Below, in pieces: positions 37,175 to 45,470 of a stretch of DNA of 64,000 nt (positions are counted from its first letter, which is position 1; the number at the start of each line of letters is the position of its first letter). This DNA comes from Kocuria rosea subsp. polaris. GTDB lineage: Bacteria; Actinomycetota; Actinomycetes; Actinomycetales; Micrococcaceae. Location of the stretch: contig MLDA01000011.1 of assembly GCA_023896275.1 (NCBI GenBank), positions 62,001-126,000 of the forward strand, read 5' to 3'. The position numbers and the translations under genes were made by a program. The notes below the pieces were generated by a model. That model was given only the letters and a program-made list of their open reading frames with translations, searched no databases and was not told the origin of the DNA.

Positions 37175-38106
37175 GACAGGTCCGCCCCCTGGTTGAGGCC
37201 GGCGCGTTCGACCGCGTAGTCCGCGAGGTCGTACTTATCCAGGATCTGGTCGTACGTGCCGTCGGCGATGATCGCTTCCAGCGCCTTCAACAGCGCATCG
37301 CTGAGCCCGGAGTCCGTTTTCAACACGCCGATGCCGGTGTAGACGGGGTTGTAGCCGGCAGGGTTCTCCGGGTCGCGGATGATCTCGAAGATCGCGCCGT
37401 CCCCGGCCGTCTTGGCCCCGTAGGCGGCGACCGGGGAGTCGACGACGTCGGCCGCGGCCTTGCCGGAACGCACGGCGGTCTGCACGTCAGTCTCCGAGGG
37501 CAGCTCCGCGATGTCGATGGCGGTGGACCCGGCGTCGAGGCACCGCTGTTCGTAGCCGCGCAGGATCTGCGCCTGGACGGTGGACTTCTGCACGGCGACC
37601 TTCTTCCCGCAAAGGTCGAGCACGTTCGTGATGCCCTCCGGGTTTCCGTGCGGGACCAGGATGGAGAAGCCCGCGTACAGGTAGTTGACGAAGTCGAGCG
37701 TCTGCTGGCGTTCGGCGGTGTCGTTCATGCCGGACATGATGATGTCGTGTCTGCCGGACTGCAGCGACGGGATGATCGTGTCGAAGGCCTGGATGCGCAG
37801 TTCCAGGGGCACTCCGAGTTTGGCGCCGAGGGCCTGGGCCAGATCGTAGTCCAGGCCGGTCAGTTGCTGGTTCTCGTCGAACATCTCGAAGGGCGGGTAA
37901 GGGATGTCGGAGGCGACCTTGATGACGCCCGCTTCCCGGTACTTCTCGGGCAGCGCCTCCGCGGCGGCGGGGTCGACGTCGGCGGCGGAGAGCGCGGGCG
38001 GGGTCGGCGGGGCCGCGCCGGCGGAGCACGCGCTCAGCGCGACGGCGAGGCCCAGGGCGACGGCGCCCAGCAGGGGCGTTTTCGATGCACTGCGAGTGAT
38101 GCGCAT
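37171..38106 (-). CDS. amino-acid ABC transporter substrate-binding lipoprotein
   Basis: 311 residues of the family 3 solute-binding proteins. A lipoprotein signal (LLGAVALGLAVALSAC, Cys at about 25) anchors it outside the membrane. The two-lobed fold shows VASDIPYPPFEMFDENQQLTGLDYDL and IMSGMNDTAERQQTLDFVNY. ATG at 38106 follows GAGGAG; another in-frame ATG ten codons earlier gives a worse signal peptide. It is the specificity determinant of the importer; ligand unknown, perhaps a D-amino acid or dipeptide given the epimerase. Confidence 0.93.
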   Translation of the reverse strand: MRITRSASKTPLLGAVALGLAVALSACSAGAAPPTPPALSAADVDPAAAEALPEKYREAGVIKVASDIPYPPFEMFDENQQLTGLDYDLAQALGAKLGVPLELRIQAFDTIIPSLQSGRHDIIMSGMNDTAERQQTLDFVNYLYAGFSILVPHGNPEGITNVLDLCGKKVAVQKSTVQAQILRGYEQRCLDAGSTAIDIAELPSETDVQTAVRSGKAAADVVDSPVAAYGAKTAGDGAIFEIIRDPENPAGYNPVYTGIGVLKTDSGLSDALLKALEAIIADGTYDQILDKYDLADYAVERAGLNQGADLS

Positions 38107-38132
38107 GTGGTTCTCCTCAGGTAATGTGCGGT

Positions 38133-38999
38133 TCATGCCGGGTTGTCTTGGGCCAGCCGGTACCAGCCGGTCCGGGTCACCCCGGTCGCGCGGTAGCCGG
38201 CGGCGAAGGCCGCTTCGAGGACCTCGCGGACCTGCTGGCGCCACGCGCGAGCGGCGCCGAGGTCGGCGGAGCGCAAGGCCACGACGTCGTGCGGGGTCCG
38301 GCACCAGAGCGCCCCCTCGGCCTCGAACGACAGGGGTAGCCCGTCCGGCCCCGTGCTGGTGACGCGGTGGACCGTGGCATCCGGCAGGTTCACCTCGAGG
38401 TAACGGCCTTCGGCGCAGTCGCGGCTGCGGCCGGTGCCGAGTTTCCAGGTGGCCACGAGCCGGTCGCTCTCGTCGTGGGCGTTGATGCCGTCCTGCATGG
38501 CCCCGTAGAAGTCGCGGGCGTACTCGGTCGCCTCGGCGCCGAGCTTGGTCAGGTTGAAGCGGGCGTTGCGGCTGACGAGCGGGTCAAAGGTCCAGGTCAT
38601 GGTGTCGATGCCGCGTTCGAGCGCCCAGGCCCGCTGGTGCTGCTTGACGGCGAATCCGACGCCGCGGTCGGCGGCCCCGGGGCGGACGCCGGCGATGAGC
38701 GAATACAGCGCCCGGCCGTCGCCGGTAACGATGCCGACGGCGGCGCCGCGCAGGGTCTCGGACGCATCGTAGGCGACGGACACGTTGCACTGCGCGTGGG
38801 AGATGCTGCGCAACAGGTCGAAGGGGATCGGCGCCCCCTGCGGGGACATTCCCCAGATGCTGACGAGCAGGGCCTCGACGTCGCGCAATCGATCGCGGTC
38901 GTGTTCGTCGGCGAGTCGGACGCCGGAACGGGACGCGGACGCGGCGGCCGCCGCGTGGGCCTGCTGGGCGATGGTGGTGGCCTCGGCTGTGAGTGACAT
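38133..38999 (-). CDS. GNAT-family acyltransferase (COG3375-like)
   Basis: 288 residues, first gene of the amino-acid operon. It resembles the predicted GNAT acyltransferases of COG3375. Residues 35-130 contain VEALLVSIWGMSPQGAPIPFDLLRSISHAQCNVSVAYD and the acyl-CoA loop GVGFAVKQHQRAWALERG. WTFDPLVSRNARFNLTKLGAEATEYARDFYG is highly characteristic of the group. Homologues next to N-succinylamino-acid racemases have been proposed to N-succinylate D-amino acids. The same role is possible here, with the enolase-superfamily protein as partner. The start lacks a ribosome site. Confidence 0.8.
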   Translation of the reverse strand: MSLTAEATTIAQQAHAAAAASASRSGVRLADEHDRDRLRDVEALLVSIWGMSPQGAPIPFDLLRSISHAQCNVSVAYDASETLRGAAVGIVTGDGRALYSLIAGVRPGAADRGVGFAVKQHQRAWALERGIDTMTWTFDPLVSRNARFNLTKLGAEATEYARDFYGAMQDGINAHDESDRLVATWKLGTGRSRDCAEGRYLEVNLPDATVHRVTSTGPDGLPLSFEAEGALWCRTPHDVVALRSADLGAARAWRQQVREVLEAAFAAGYRATGVTRTGWYRLAQDNPA

Positions 39000-39101
39000 G
39001 GCACCAAATGTAGGCGTCCAGCGCAGGCAATACTTCGGCCTGTACAACCAAGCTGGAGGAGATCCATTGTGCTCCAGCATAAGTGACGGTAGTTTGGCGG
39101 C

Positions 39102-40688
39102 GTGGCTACGACGCGAGAGACCGGCGAGACGATCGACCTGCGCGAGCTGCTGCGCGTCCTGCAGGGATCGGATCTGGTGCTGCGGTCGCAAGGCCCCGCC
39201 CCGGCCCTGTCACTGACCAGCCCGTCGCTGTACGACCCGTTCACCCCGCTCAAGGGCCCGGGCGGCGGCATCCTCTTGGGGCTCGGGTTGCACCCGGAAC
39301 AACCCACGACCGCGGCGGTCATCGAGGAGGCGGCCCGGGCGGGATTCGCCGCCGTCGTCCTCAAGGATCACGGCCTGCCGGTCGCGGCGGCCGCGCAGGC
39401 CGCCGACGCGGCAGGCATCGCGCTGCTGAGCGTGAGCACCGCCGTCGATTGGCGTCAGCTCGACGCCCTGCTCGATTCCGCGCTCGGCACCGTCGCCACG
39501 GGCGGCAAGCAGACCTCCCCGGTAGGCGTCGGAGACCTGTTTGCTTTGGCCAACGCCATCGCGGCGATGGTCGGCGGCGCCACGGCCATCGAGAACCTTC
39601 AAGAGCAGGTCCTCGCCTACTCGACGCTGCCCGATCAGCCCATCGACGAGGACCGGCGATTGGGCATTCTGGGGCGGCAAGTGCCCTACCTGCCCGTGAA
39701 CGCCGAACAGTACGCCGCCATCTTCCGGTCCTCTGGCGCGGTGCACATCAAGGCGGTTCCACCCGCGTTGGACCGGTTGGCCATCGCCGTGCGCGCCGGC
39801 CAGCAACCCCTGGGGTCCATCTGGGTCGTGGACGCCGACGGGACGCTCGACGCGAACGCCCGGCAGGGGCTCGAGCGCGCCGCGGACATGGCCGCGCTGC
39901 ACCTGTTGCGCGCGCGCAGCGCAGGTGACTTGGCCCGGGCCCAACGCGCGGAGTTGTTGCGAAGGCTGCTCGACGGCGGCGACGACGGGGCACTGCTAGC
40001 GCGGCAACTCGGGCTTTCCGGGGCTGGCCCGTACACCGTCGTGGCCTTTCAGCCCGACGGCCCGGCCCCGGACGAGGTGACGCTGCTGCGCGTCGTCGAT
40101 CTCATCACCGCCCAGGGCGGCGCCTTCCTGGGCGGCGCGCACTGCGTCCTGATGGGCACGACCGTCTATGCGCTCTTCGCCTCCGCGGGTGACCCGCTCG
40201 AGTCCCAGGCCCGGCGACTGGTCGCCAGCTGCCGGGCCGCGCTTGGCGTCCCGATGCGAGCGGCGGCGGGCTCCGCCGTCGACTCGGCCCCCGATATCAG
40301 CCGCTCCCGCCACGACGCCGACCTGGTACTCCTCTTGCTCGCGGGCGATGCCGGGCTCGGCGACTATGCGAGCGCGCGCGGGCTGGCCAGCCGCCTGACC
40401 CTGCTCGATCTGGCCACGCACTTTCGTCACGACCTGCGACTGTTCTCCCCGGCCGCGGCGCAGTTGCTCGAACATGACGCCGAGCACGGCACGCACTACG
40501 CTCGGACGTTGCGCGCCTACCTTGATTGCTCACGCGATTCAGCGCGAACCGCCGAGACCCTGATGCTGCACCAGAACACGCTGCGGTACCGACTCCGCCG
40601 CCTCGAGGACCTGTTCTCCGTGAACATCGACAACCCGGAAGACACTCTGATCCTCTGGCTCAGCCTGCACCTGAAGGAGCTGCTCTGA
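39102..40688 (+). CDS. PucR-family transcriptional regulator
   Basis: 528 residues. An N-terminal purine-catabolism/PucR sensory domain (LRELLRVLQGSDLVLRSQG; AAVVLKDHGLPVAAAAQAADAAGIALLSV) and a central GGDEF-like CdaR segment precede the C-terminal helix-turn-helix (TLMLHQNTLRYRLRRLEDLF). It diverges from the acyltransferase-ABC-epimerase operon across a 102-base spacer and probably controls it in response to the imported compound. GTG start without a clear ribosome site; TTG/GTG alternatives nearby are no better. Confidence 0.9.
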   Translation: MATTRETGETIDLRELLRVLQGSDLVLRSQGPAPALSLTSPSLYDPFTPLKGPGGGILLGLGLHPEQPTTAAVIEEAARAGFAAVVLKDHGLPVAAAAQAADAAGIALLSVSTAVDWRQLDALLDSALGTVATGGKQTSPVGVGDLFALANAIAAMVGGATAIENLQEQVLAYSTLPDQPIDEDRRLGILGRQVPYLPVNAEQYAAIFRSSGAVHIKAVPPALDRLAIAVRAGQQPLGSIWVVDADGTLDANARQGLERAADMAALHLLRARSAGDLARAQRAELLRRLLDGGDDGALLARQLGLSGAGPYTVVAFQPDGPAPDEVTLLRVVDLITAQGGAFLGGAHCVLMGTTVYALFASAGDPLESQARRLVASCRAALGVPMRAAAGSAVDSAPDISRSRHDADLVLLLLAGDAGLGDYASARGLASRLTLLDLATHFRHDLRLFSPAAAQLLEHDAEHGTHYARTLRAYLDCSRDSARTAETLMLHQNTLRYRLRRLEDLFSVNIDNPEDTLILWLSLHLKELL

Positions 40689-40730
40689 GATCGAACCGGG
40701 CTACCTGCGCCCCCCAAGGAGCCGGCAGGC

Positions 40731-41540
40731 CTACGGGATCAGGTAGTCGCTGTCCCGAGCGTCGGTGATGAGCATGTAGCCGGGGGCGTGGCCGATGGCG
40801 AGCGCGGGCCGCGACTCCATGACGGCCGCCTGCGGGGTCACGCCGCAAGCCCAGAACACCGGAAGGTGGCCCGCCGGGATCTCGACGGCGTCGCCGAAGT
40901 CCGGCCGCGAGAGGTCCTCGATGCCGATGTCCGCCGGGTTGCCCACGTGCACGGGCGCGCCATGGACCGCCGGATAGCGGGAGGTGATGCGTACGGCGTC
41001 GGAAACCCGGGAGGCAGGGATCGGGCGCATCGAGACCACCGTGGGTCCCGACAGCTGTCCCGCGCTCGTGCTGCGGATGGTCGTCTTGTACATGGGCACG
41101 TTGACGCCCTGGTCGATGTGCGCGATCCGGATCCCGGCGTCCATCAGCGCTGACTCGAAGGTGAAGGAGCACCCGATGATGAACGTGACGAGGTCATCCC
41201 GCCACCAGCCCGTGATGTCGTCCGTCTCAGCGGCCAGAACACCGCCCTCGTAGACCACGTATTTCGGCACGTCGGTGCGGATGTCACCACCCGCCAGCAG
41301 ATCGCTCGTCGTCTGGCCGGCCTCGAGCACTCCGAGCAGCGGGCAGGATTTCGGGTTCCGCTGGGCGAAGAGCAGCACGTCGAAGGCCTGCGACTGCGGG
41401 ACGATCAGCAGGTTGGCCTGAGCGAACCCTCGAGACCACCCGGCGGTGGGGGTCGTCAGCCCGGAGCGGAAACGGGCGCGCGCCGCAGCAGGGCTCAAGA
41501 GGGCGACGTCGAAGGCCTCGGGTGTGGATGGCATCGTCAT
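40731..41540 (-). CDS. DUF1445-family protein, YcsI-like putative hydro-lyase / glutamate cyclase
   Basis: 269 residues of the DUF1445 family (Bacillus subtilis YcsI; UPF0317). Typical stretches are RARFRSGLTTPTAGWSRGFAQANLLIVP, GCSFTFESALMDAGI and PVFWACGVTPQAAVMESRPALAIGHAPGYMLITD. The family includes a domain of eukaryotic D-glutamate cyclase, which interconverts D-glutamate and 5-oxo-D-proline, so the link to the pxp genes makes chemical sense. AAGGAAG lies before the ATG. It follows the NRAMP-like gene by 43 bases, as ycsG-ycsI do in B. subtilis. Confidence 0.88.
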   Translation of the reverse strand: MTMPSTPEAFDVALLSPAAARARFRSGLTTPTAGWSRGFAQANLLIVPQSQAFDVLLFAQRNPKSCPLLGVLEAGQTTSDLLAGGDIRTDVPKYVVYEGGVLAAETDDITGWWRDDLVTFIIGCSFTFESALMDAGIRIAHIDQGVNVPMYKTTIRSTSAGQLSGPTVVSMRPIPASRVSDAVRITSRYPAVHGAPVHVGNPADIGIEDLSRPDFGDAVEIPAGHLPVFWACGVTPQAAVMESRPALAIGHAPGYMLITDARDSDYLIP

Positions 41541-41583
41541 GGTGCTTCCTTGCAGCTTGGTGGGCAGCTGGCGCGAGGGCCGG

Positions 41584-42804
41584 CTACGCCCAGAGGGCGG
41601 CCAGGCTGGCGAGCGAGTTCCAGCCCAGGAACAGGGTGAGCAGCCAGGCCGCGGCCCCGACGACGATCAGCCATTTGGGGTAGACGTAGCCCTGCAGCAG
41701 GTCCCGGCGGCGCCACGCGACCCACAGCAGGACGCCGAAGCCGACCGGCAGGATCAGGCCGTTGAAGGCGCCGGCGAAGATCAGCAGCGTCTGCGGCGCC
41801 TGCCCCAGCAGGAGGAACGCCGTCAGGCAGACCAGGATGAACGCGATGGTGATGCGGTTCCGGACGCGGACGGACGTCGTCGTGCGGGTGACGAACGAGA
41901 CCGACGTGTAGGCCGCGCCGATCACGGAGGTCAGCGCCGCGGACCAGAGGATCACGCCGAAGAGGCGCATGCCGATCTCGCCGGCGGCGGCGCCGAACGC
42001 CTCGGCCGCCATGTTGTCGCTGGTCAGCGCGACCCCGCCGGCAACGACGCCGAGGATCGCCAGGAACAGCAGGATGCGCATGATGCCCGTGACGATGATG
42101 CTCAGGACCGAGCTGCGGCTGACCTCCTTGACGTGCTCCGGTCCGGACGTACCCGAGTCGATCATGCGGTGGGCGCCGGCGTAGGTGATGTAGCCGCCAA
42201 CGGTGCCGCCGATGAGCGTGGTGATGACCAGGAAGTCGACCTCGGCGGGCATGACCGTGTTCTTCAGCGCCTCGCCGACGGGAGGCGCGGCGACGATCGC
42301 GACGTAGAGCATCAGCAGGATCATGATGGCACCGAGGAGGACGACGATCCGGTCGAGCGCCATTCCCGCGCGCTTGGAGACGAAGATCAGGATCGCGATG
42401 ACGGCCGAGATCGCGCCGCCGATCTTGGGATCTAGGCCGAGCATGGCGTTCATGCCCAGGCCCGCGCCGGCGATGTTGCCGATGTTGAAGACCATGCCGC
42501 CGAGGAAGACGAGCCCGGCGAGGAACCAGCCGATGCCCGGCAGGACCTTGTTGCCGAGCTCCTGGGCGCGCAGTCCGGAGACGCCGATGACGCGCCACAC
42601 GTTCAGCTGCACGGCGATGTCGATGACGATCGAGATCATGATCGCAAAGGCAAACGCCGCGCCGAGCTGGACGGTGAAGACGGTGGTCTGGGTGATGAAG
42701 CCCGGGCCGATCGCACTGGTGGCCATGAGGAACATGGCACCCATGAGCGCGGTGCGCCGGGCGGCGGGACTCATCTTTGGCTTCGACGCGGGTGCAGTCG
42801 ACAT
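41584..42804 (-). CDS. NRAMP-like transporter (YcsG type)
   Basis: 406 residues, about 11 helices with the NRAMP fold. Helix 1 reads TSAIGPGFITQT (GPGF at 33-36) in place of the metal-binding DPGN of true NRAMPs. The helix-6 MPH motif is also absent (GGYITYAGAHRM). It therefore probably does not carry metals. B. subtilis YcsG, in the 5-oxoprolinase operon, has the same type, and an organic substrate such as 5-oxoproline is my inference. ATG at 42804 follows GGAAGG. Two palindromes lie 83 bases upstream, one on its -35. Confidence 0.85.
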   Translation of the reverse strand: MSTAPASKPKMSPAARRTALMGAMFLMATSAIGPGFITQTTVFTVQLGAAFAFAIMISIVIDIAVQLNVWRVIGVSGLRAQELGNKVLPGIGWFLAGLVFLGGMVFNIGNIAGAGLGMNAMLGLDPKIGGAISAVIAILIFVSKRAGMALDRIVVLLGAIMILLMLYVAIVAAPPVGEALKNTVMPAEVDFLVITTLIGGTVGGYITYAGAHRMIDSGTSGPEHVKEVSRSSVLSIIVTGIMRILLFLAILGVVAGGVALTSDNMAAEAFGAAAGEIGMRLFGVILWSAALTSVIGAAYTSVSFVTRTTTSVRVRNRITIAFILVCLTAFLLLGQAPQTLLIFAGAFNGLILPVGFGVLLWVAWRRRDLLQGYVYPKWLIVVGAAAWLLTLFLGWNSLASLAALWA

Positions 42805-42886
42805 GGTTGGCCTTCCGTGGTGGTTCGGGTGCGGGCGGCAAAAAGTGAGCGCGGCCACACCGCAATACGAGAAGGACTCTACTGGT

Positions 42887-42920
42887 TGTTCAACAATCCA
42901 CGCAAGGGGTTGTTGAACAA
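42887..42920. promoter_or_regulatory. two TTGTTSAACAA palindromes upstream of the NRAMP-like gene
   Basis: TTGTTCAACAA (42887-42897) and TTGTTGAACAA (42910-42920) are perfect 5-bp inverted repeats, 23 bases centre to centre, about two helix turns. On the minus strand the first gives a -35-like TTGAAC with TCGTAT 17 bases on, mirroring the pxpA promoter at 29186. They are likely operators for the GntR regulator encoded at 33529. The rest of the gap to 43128 shows nothing I can identify. Confidence 0.65.
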
Positions 42921-43128
42921 TAATTTCGACCGGGGCGGTGCAGCGCTCGGATCGCCCACCGACACACTGGCGGCAACGGGTGGTTCGCTAGCGTCGACGG
43001 GTGGTGCAGATCGACCCGCAAGCATCCCGACGCGAGACGAATCGACCCTACGCACACCGGCTCGGGCGCGGATAAGCTGGCGAGGAAGGGCGCACCCCGC
43101 CCACATGCATCCGACCGGAGGAGCACCC

Positions 43129-43980
43129 ATGCGGATCGCCGTTATGCAGGCCTCACCCTCGATCCTGCGCGCCGAAGGAGCCAGCGAGGATGCGATCGCC
43201 GCGAACCTGGCCCTCATCGCCGACGCCGCCGAACGCGCCTCCGCCGCCGGCGCGGACCTGCTCGTCACCCCCGAGCTCTTCACGTGCGGCTACGCCCCCG
43301 CGACGGTGGCACCCCACCTGAGCGACGCCGTCGTGCGGCGGATCGACGACGCCGCCGCGGCGGTCGCCCGCACCCACGGCCTCCACCTCGTCTACAGCGC
43401 GCCGGGACACGCGGGGGACAACTGGACGATCACGGCGACGATCCTCTCGCCGGCCGGCAAGCGCCTCGCGACGCACACCAAGGTGCACCTGTTCGGCGGC
43501 GAGGAGCAGGACACCTTCGCCGCCGGCAGATCGGCGCCACCCGTGGTCGACGTGGCCGGAGTGGGCGTGGGGCTCATGGTCTGCTACGACGTCGAGTTCC
43601 CCGAGATGGTGCGTGCGGCCGCGGACGCGGGCGCCGACGTCGTCGCCGTCCCCACCGCCCTGACCGCCGAGTTTGCGGAGGTCCAGGACGTGCTGCTGCC
43701 GGCGCGCGCCCTCGAGTCGCAAGTCGGGATCGCGTACGCCAACCACGCCGGCCCCGCCCCGAGCCCTGACGGCGAGATCCAGCTCGGCGGAGGCAGCCTG
43801 ATCCTCGGGCCCACGGGGAGGCTCCTCGCGAGTGCGCCGCGCACCCCAACCGGCACGGCCGAGCCGGCCCTGATTACGGCCGATGTGACCGCGGCCGACG
43901 TCGCCGCGGCGCGGACGCGCGTGCCCTATCTGCGCGAGCGCCGACCTGACCTGTACCGGGGCTGGGCCGACCGCGCCTGA
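43129..43980 (+). CDS. nitrilase-superfamily carbon-nitrogen hydrolase
   Basis: 283 residues with the Glu49-Lys118-Cys152 triad (VTPELF, HTKVHLFG, MVCYDVEFPE). Hydrolyses an amide or N-carbamoyl bond; the group includes omega-amidases, aliphatic amidases and N-carbamoylputrescine amidases. AGQ-like substrate determinants cannot be read. ATG follows GGAGGAG. It faces away from the 5-oxoproline operator region and could also be affected by the palindromes about 210 bases upstream. It might feed glutamate-type compounds into the neighbouring pathway (inference). Confidence 0.9.
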   Translation: MRIAVMQASPSILRAEGASEDAIAANLALIADAAERASAAGADLLVTPELFTCGYAPATVAPHLSDAVVRRIDDAAAAVARTHGLHLVYSAPGHAGDNWTITATILSPAGKRLATHTKVHLFGGEEQDTFAAGRSAPPVVDVAGVGVGLMVCYDVEFPEMVRAAADAGADVVAVPTALTAEFAEVQDVLLPARALESQVGIAYANHAGPAPSPDGEIQLGGGSLILGPTGRLLASAPRTPTGTAEPALITADVTAADVAAARTRVPYLRERRPDLYRGWADRA

Positions 43981-44025
43981 GCGCCGGCGCCCGCCCCGGA
44001 GATCCGGTACGACGGCGGCGGGCGG

Positions 44026-45390
44026 CTACTCCTTGAGGTCCAGCGTCGGCGTCGGCCGGCGGAACCCGCGGGTCACCCACGCGAGGTAGAGCGCGCCGAG
44101 CGCCATCCAGATCAGGCCGACTACGAGCGTGCGCGGCGAGAGGCTCGTCCACAGCCAGAGGGTCATCGCGAATCCGATGCCGGGCAGGACCAGGAAGGCG
44201 ATCAGGTCCCGACCGGAGCGCCGGCCCTCGTCGATCACGTAGTGCTTGATGACCGAGAGGTTGACCGCGGAGAACGCGACGAGCGCCCCGAAGCTGATCA
44301 TCTCCGCCAGGAGGCCGAGGCTCACGACCACCGCGGCGCACGAGACGACCGAGACGCAGAGGATCGCCGGAACGGGCGTACTGAACCGGGCGGAGAGCCG
44401 CCCGAAGAAGGAGGTGGGCAGGACGCCGTCGCGCCCCATCGCGTAGAGGATGCGCGCCACGGAGGCCTGCGACGTCAGCGCCGAGCCGAGCGCGCCGGAG
44501 ACGTAGGCCGCCGTGAAGAACACGGCCAGGAACTGCCCGCCCGCGGCCGCCATGACGTCGAGCGCGGCCGAATCGGCGTCCGCGAAGTCGTTCGACGGGT
44601 AGACCAGCTGGGCCAGGTAGGAGAGGCCGATGAAGACGAGGCCCGCGGTCGCCGTCGCGATCAGGATGGCCCGCGGCACCGAGCGGCGGGCGTCCTTGGC
44701 CTCCTCCGCCATCGTGGAGATGGAGTCGAAACCGAGGAAGGACAGGCACAGCACCGCGGCGCCGGCGAAGAGCGGGCCGACGCCGGAGAGCGAGCCGTCC
44801 CCGGTGAACGGGGCCAGCGGGTCAACCGCGCCCGAGCCGGCGATCGCCGCCCAGCCGAGGACCACGAACGTGGCGATGAAGAGGGCCTGCACCGCGATGA
44901 TCACGGAGTTCGCGCGGGCGATCGAGACGACGCCGACGACGTTGAGCACCGTGACGAGCGCAATCGCGGCGACGACGAAGACCCACGCGGGCACTCCGGG
45001 CAGCGCGGCGTTCAGGTAGAGGCCGATCACCAGGTAGTTGATCATCGGCAGGAAGAGGTAGTCGAGCAGCAGCGACCAGCCGGCGAGGAACCCCGTCCCC
45101 GCCCCGAAGCTCTGCTGCGTGTAGGTGTACGCGGAGCCGGCCACCGGGTACGCCCGCACCATGCGGGCGTAGGAGTTGGCCGTGAAGACCATGGCGGCGA
45201 GCGTGATGAGGTAGGCCGCGGGCACGCGCCCGCCGCTCATCTCGGTGACGATCCCGTACGTCGTGAAGACCGTGAGCGGGACCATGTAGACAAGCCCGAA
45301 GAGCACCAGCGAGGGCACGCCGAGGACCCGTTTGAGGTGGCCCGTACCCGGTCCGGACGCGCTGCGGGTGAGGATGGTTTCTCGTGACAT
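44026..45390 (-). CDS. APC-family amino-acid permease
   Basis: 454 residues, 12 helices. The N-terminal LGVPSLVLFGLVYMVPLTVFTTYGIVTEMSGG matches the Put family (putrescine/tyramine importers such as PuuP). Central motifs are FLGFDSISTMAEEAKDARRSVPRAI and LTSQASVARILYAMGRDGVLP. Start ATG follows GAGAGGCGAAAG. It lies 80 bases after the YtcJ-like amidohydrolase on the same strand, so import and hydrolysis may be linked. Substrate is inferred only as an amine or amino acid. Confidence 0.9.
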   Translation of the reverse strand: MSRETILTRSASGPGTGHLKRVLGVPSLVLFGLVYMVPLTVFTTYGIVTEMSGGRVPAAYLITLAAMVFTANSYARMVRAYPVAGSAYTYTQQSFGAGTGFLAGWSLLLDYLFLPMINYLVIGLYLNAALPGVPAWVFVVAAIALVTVLNVVGVVSIARANSVIIAVQALFIATFVVLGWAAIAGSGAVDPLAPFTGDGSLSGVGPLFAGAAVLCLSFLGFDSISTMAEEAKDARRSVPRAILIATATAGLVFIGLSYLAQLVYPSNDFADADSAALDVMAAAGGQFLAVFFTAAYVSGALGSALTSQASVARILYAMGRDGVLPTSFFGRLSARFSTPVPAILCVSVVSCAAVVVSLGLLAEMISFGALVAFSAVNLSVIKHYVIDEGRRSGRDLIAFLVLPGIGFAMTLWLWTSLSPRTLVVGLIWMALGALYLAWVTRGFRRPTPTLDLKE

Positions 45391-45470
45391 GGCTTTCGCC
45401 TCTCGTGAGGGGGTGCGAGGTGGTGCCCGCCCGGGCTGGGCCGGACCGGCGTGAGGAGCGCTGAGGGAGC

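Noticed and set aside
43988-44024. Hairpin between the nitrilase-family gene and the APC permease gene
   Set aside because: Only an 8-bp GC stem with a 21-base loop and no T run; expected by chance in such GC-rich spacers.
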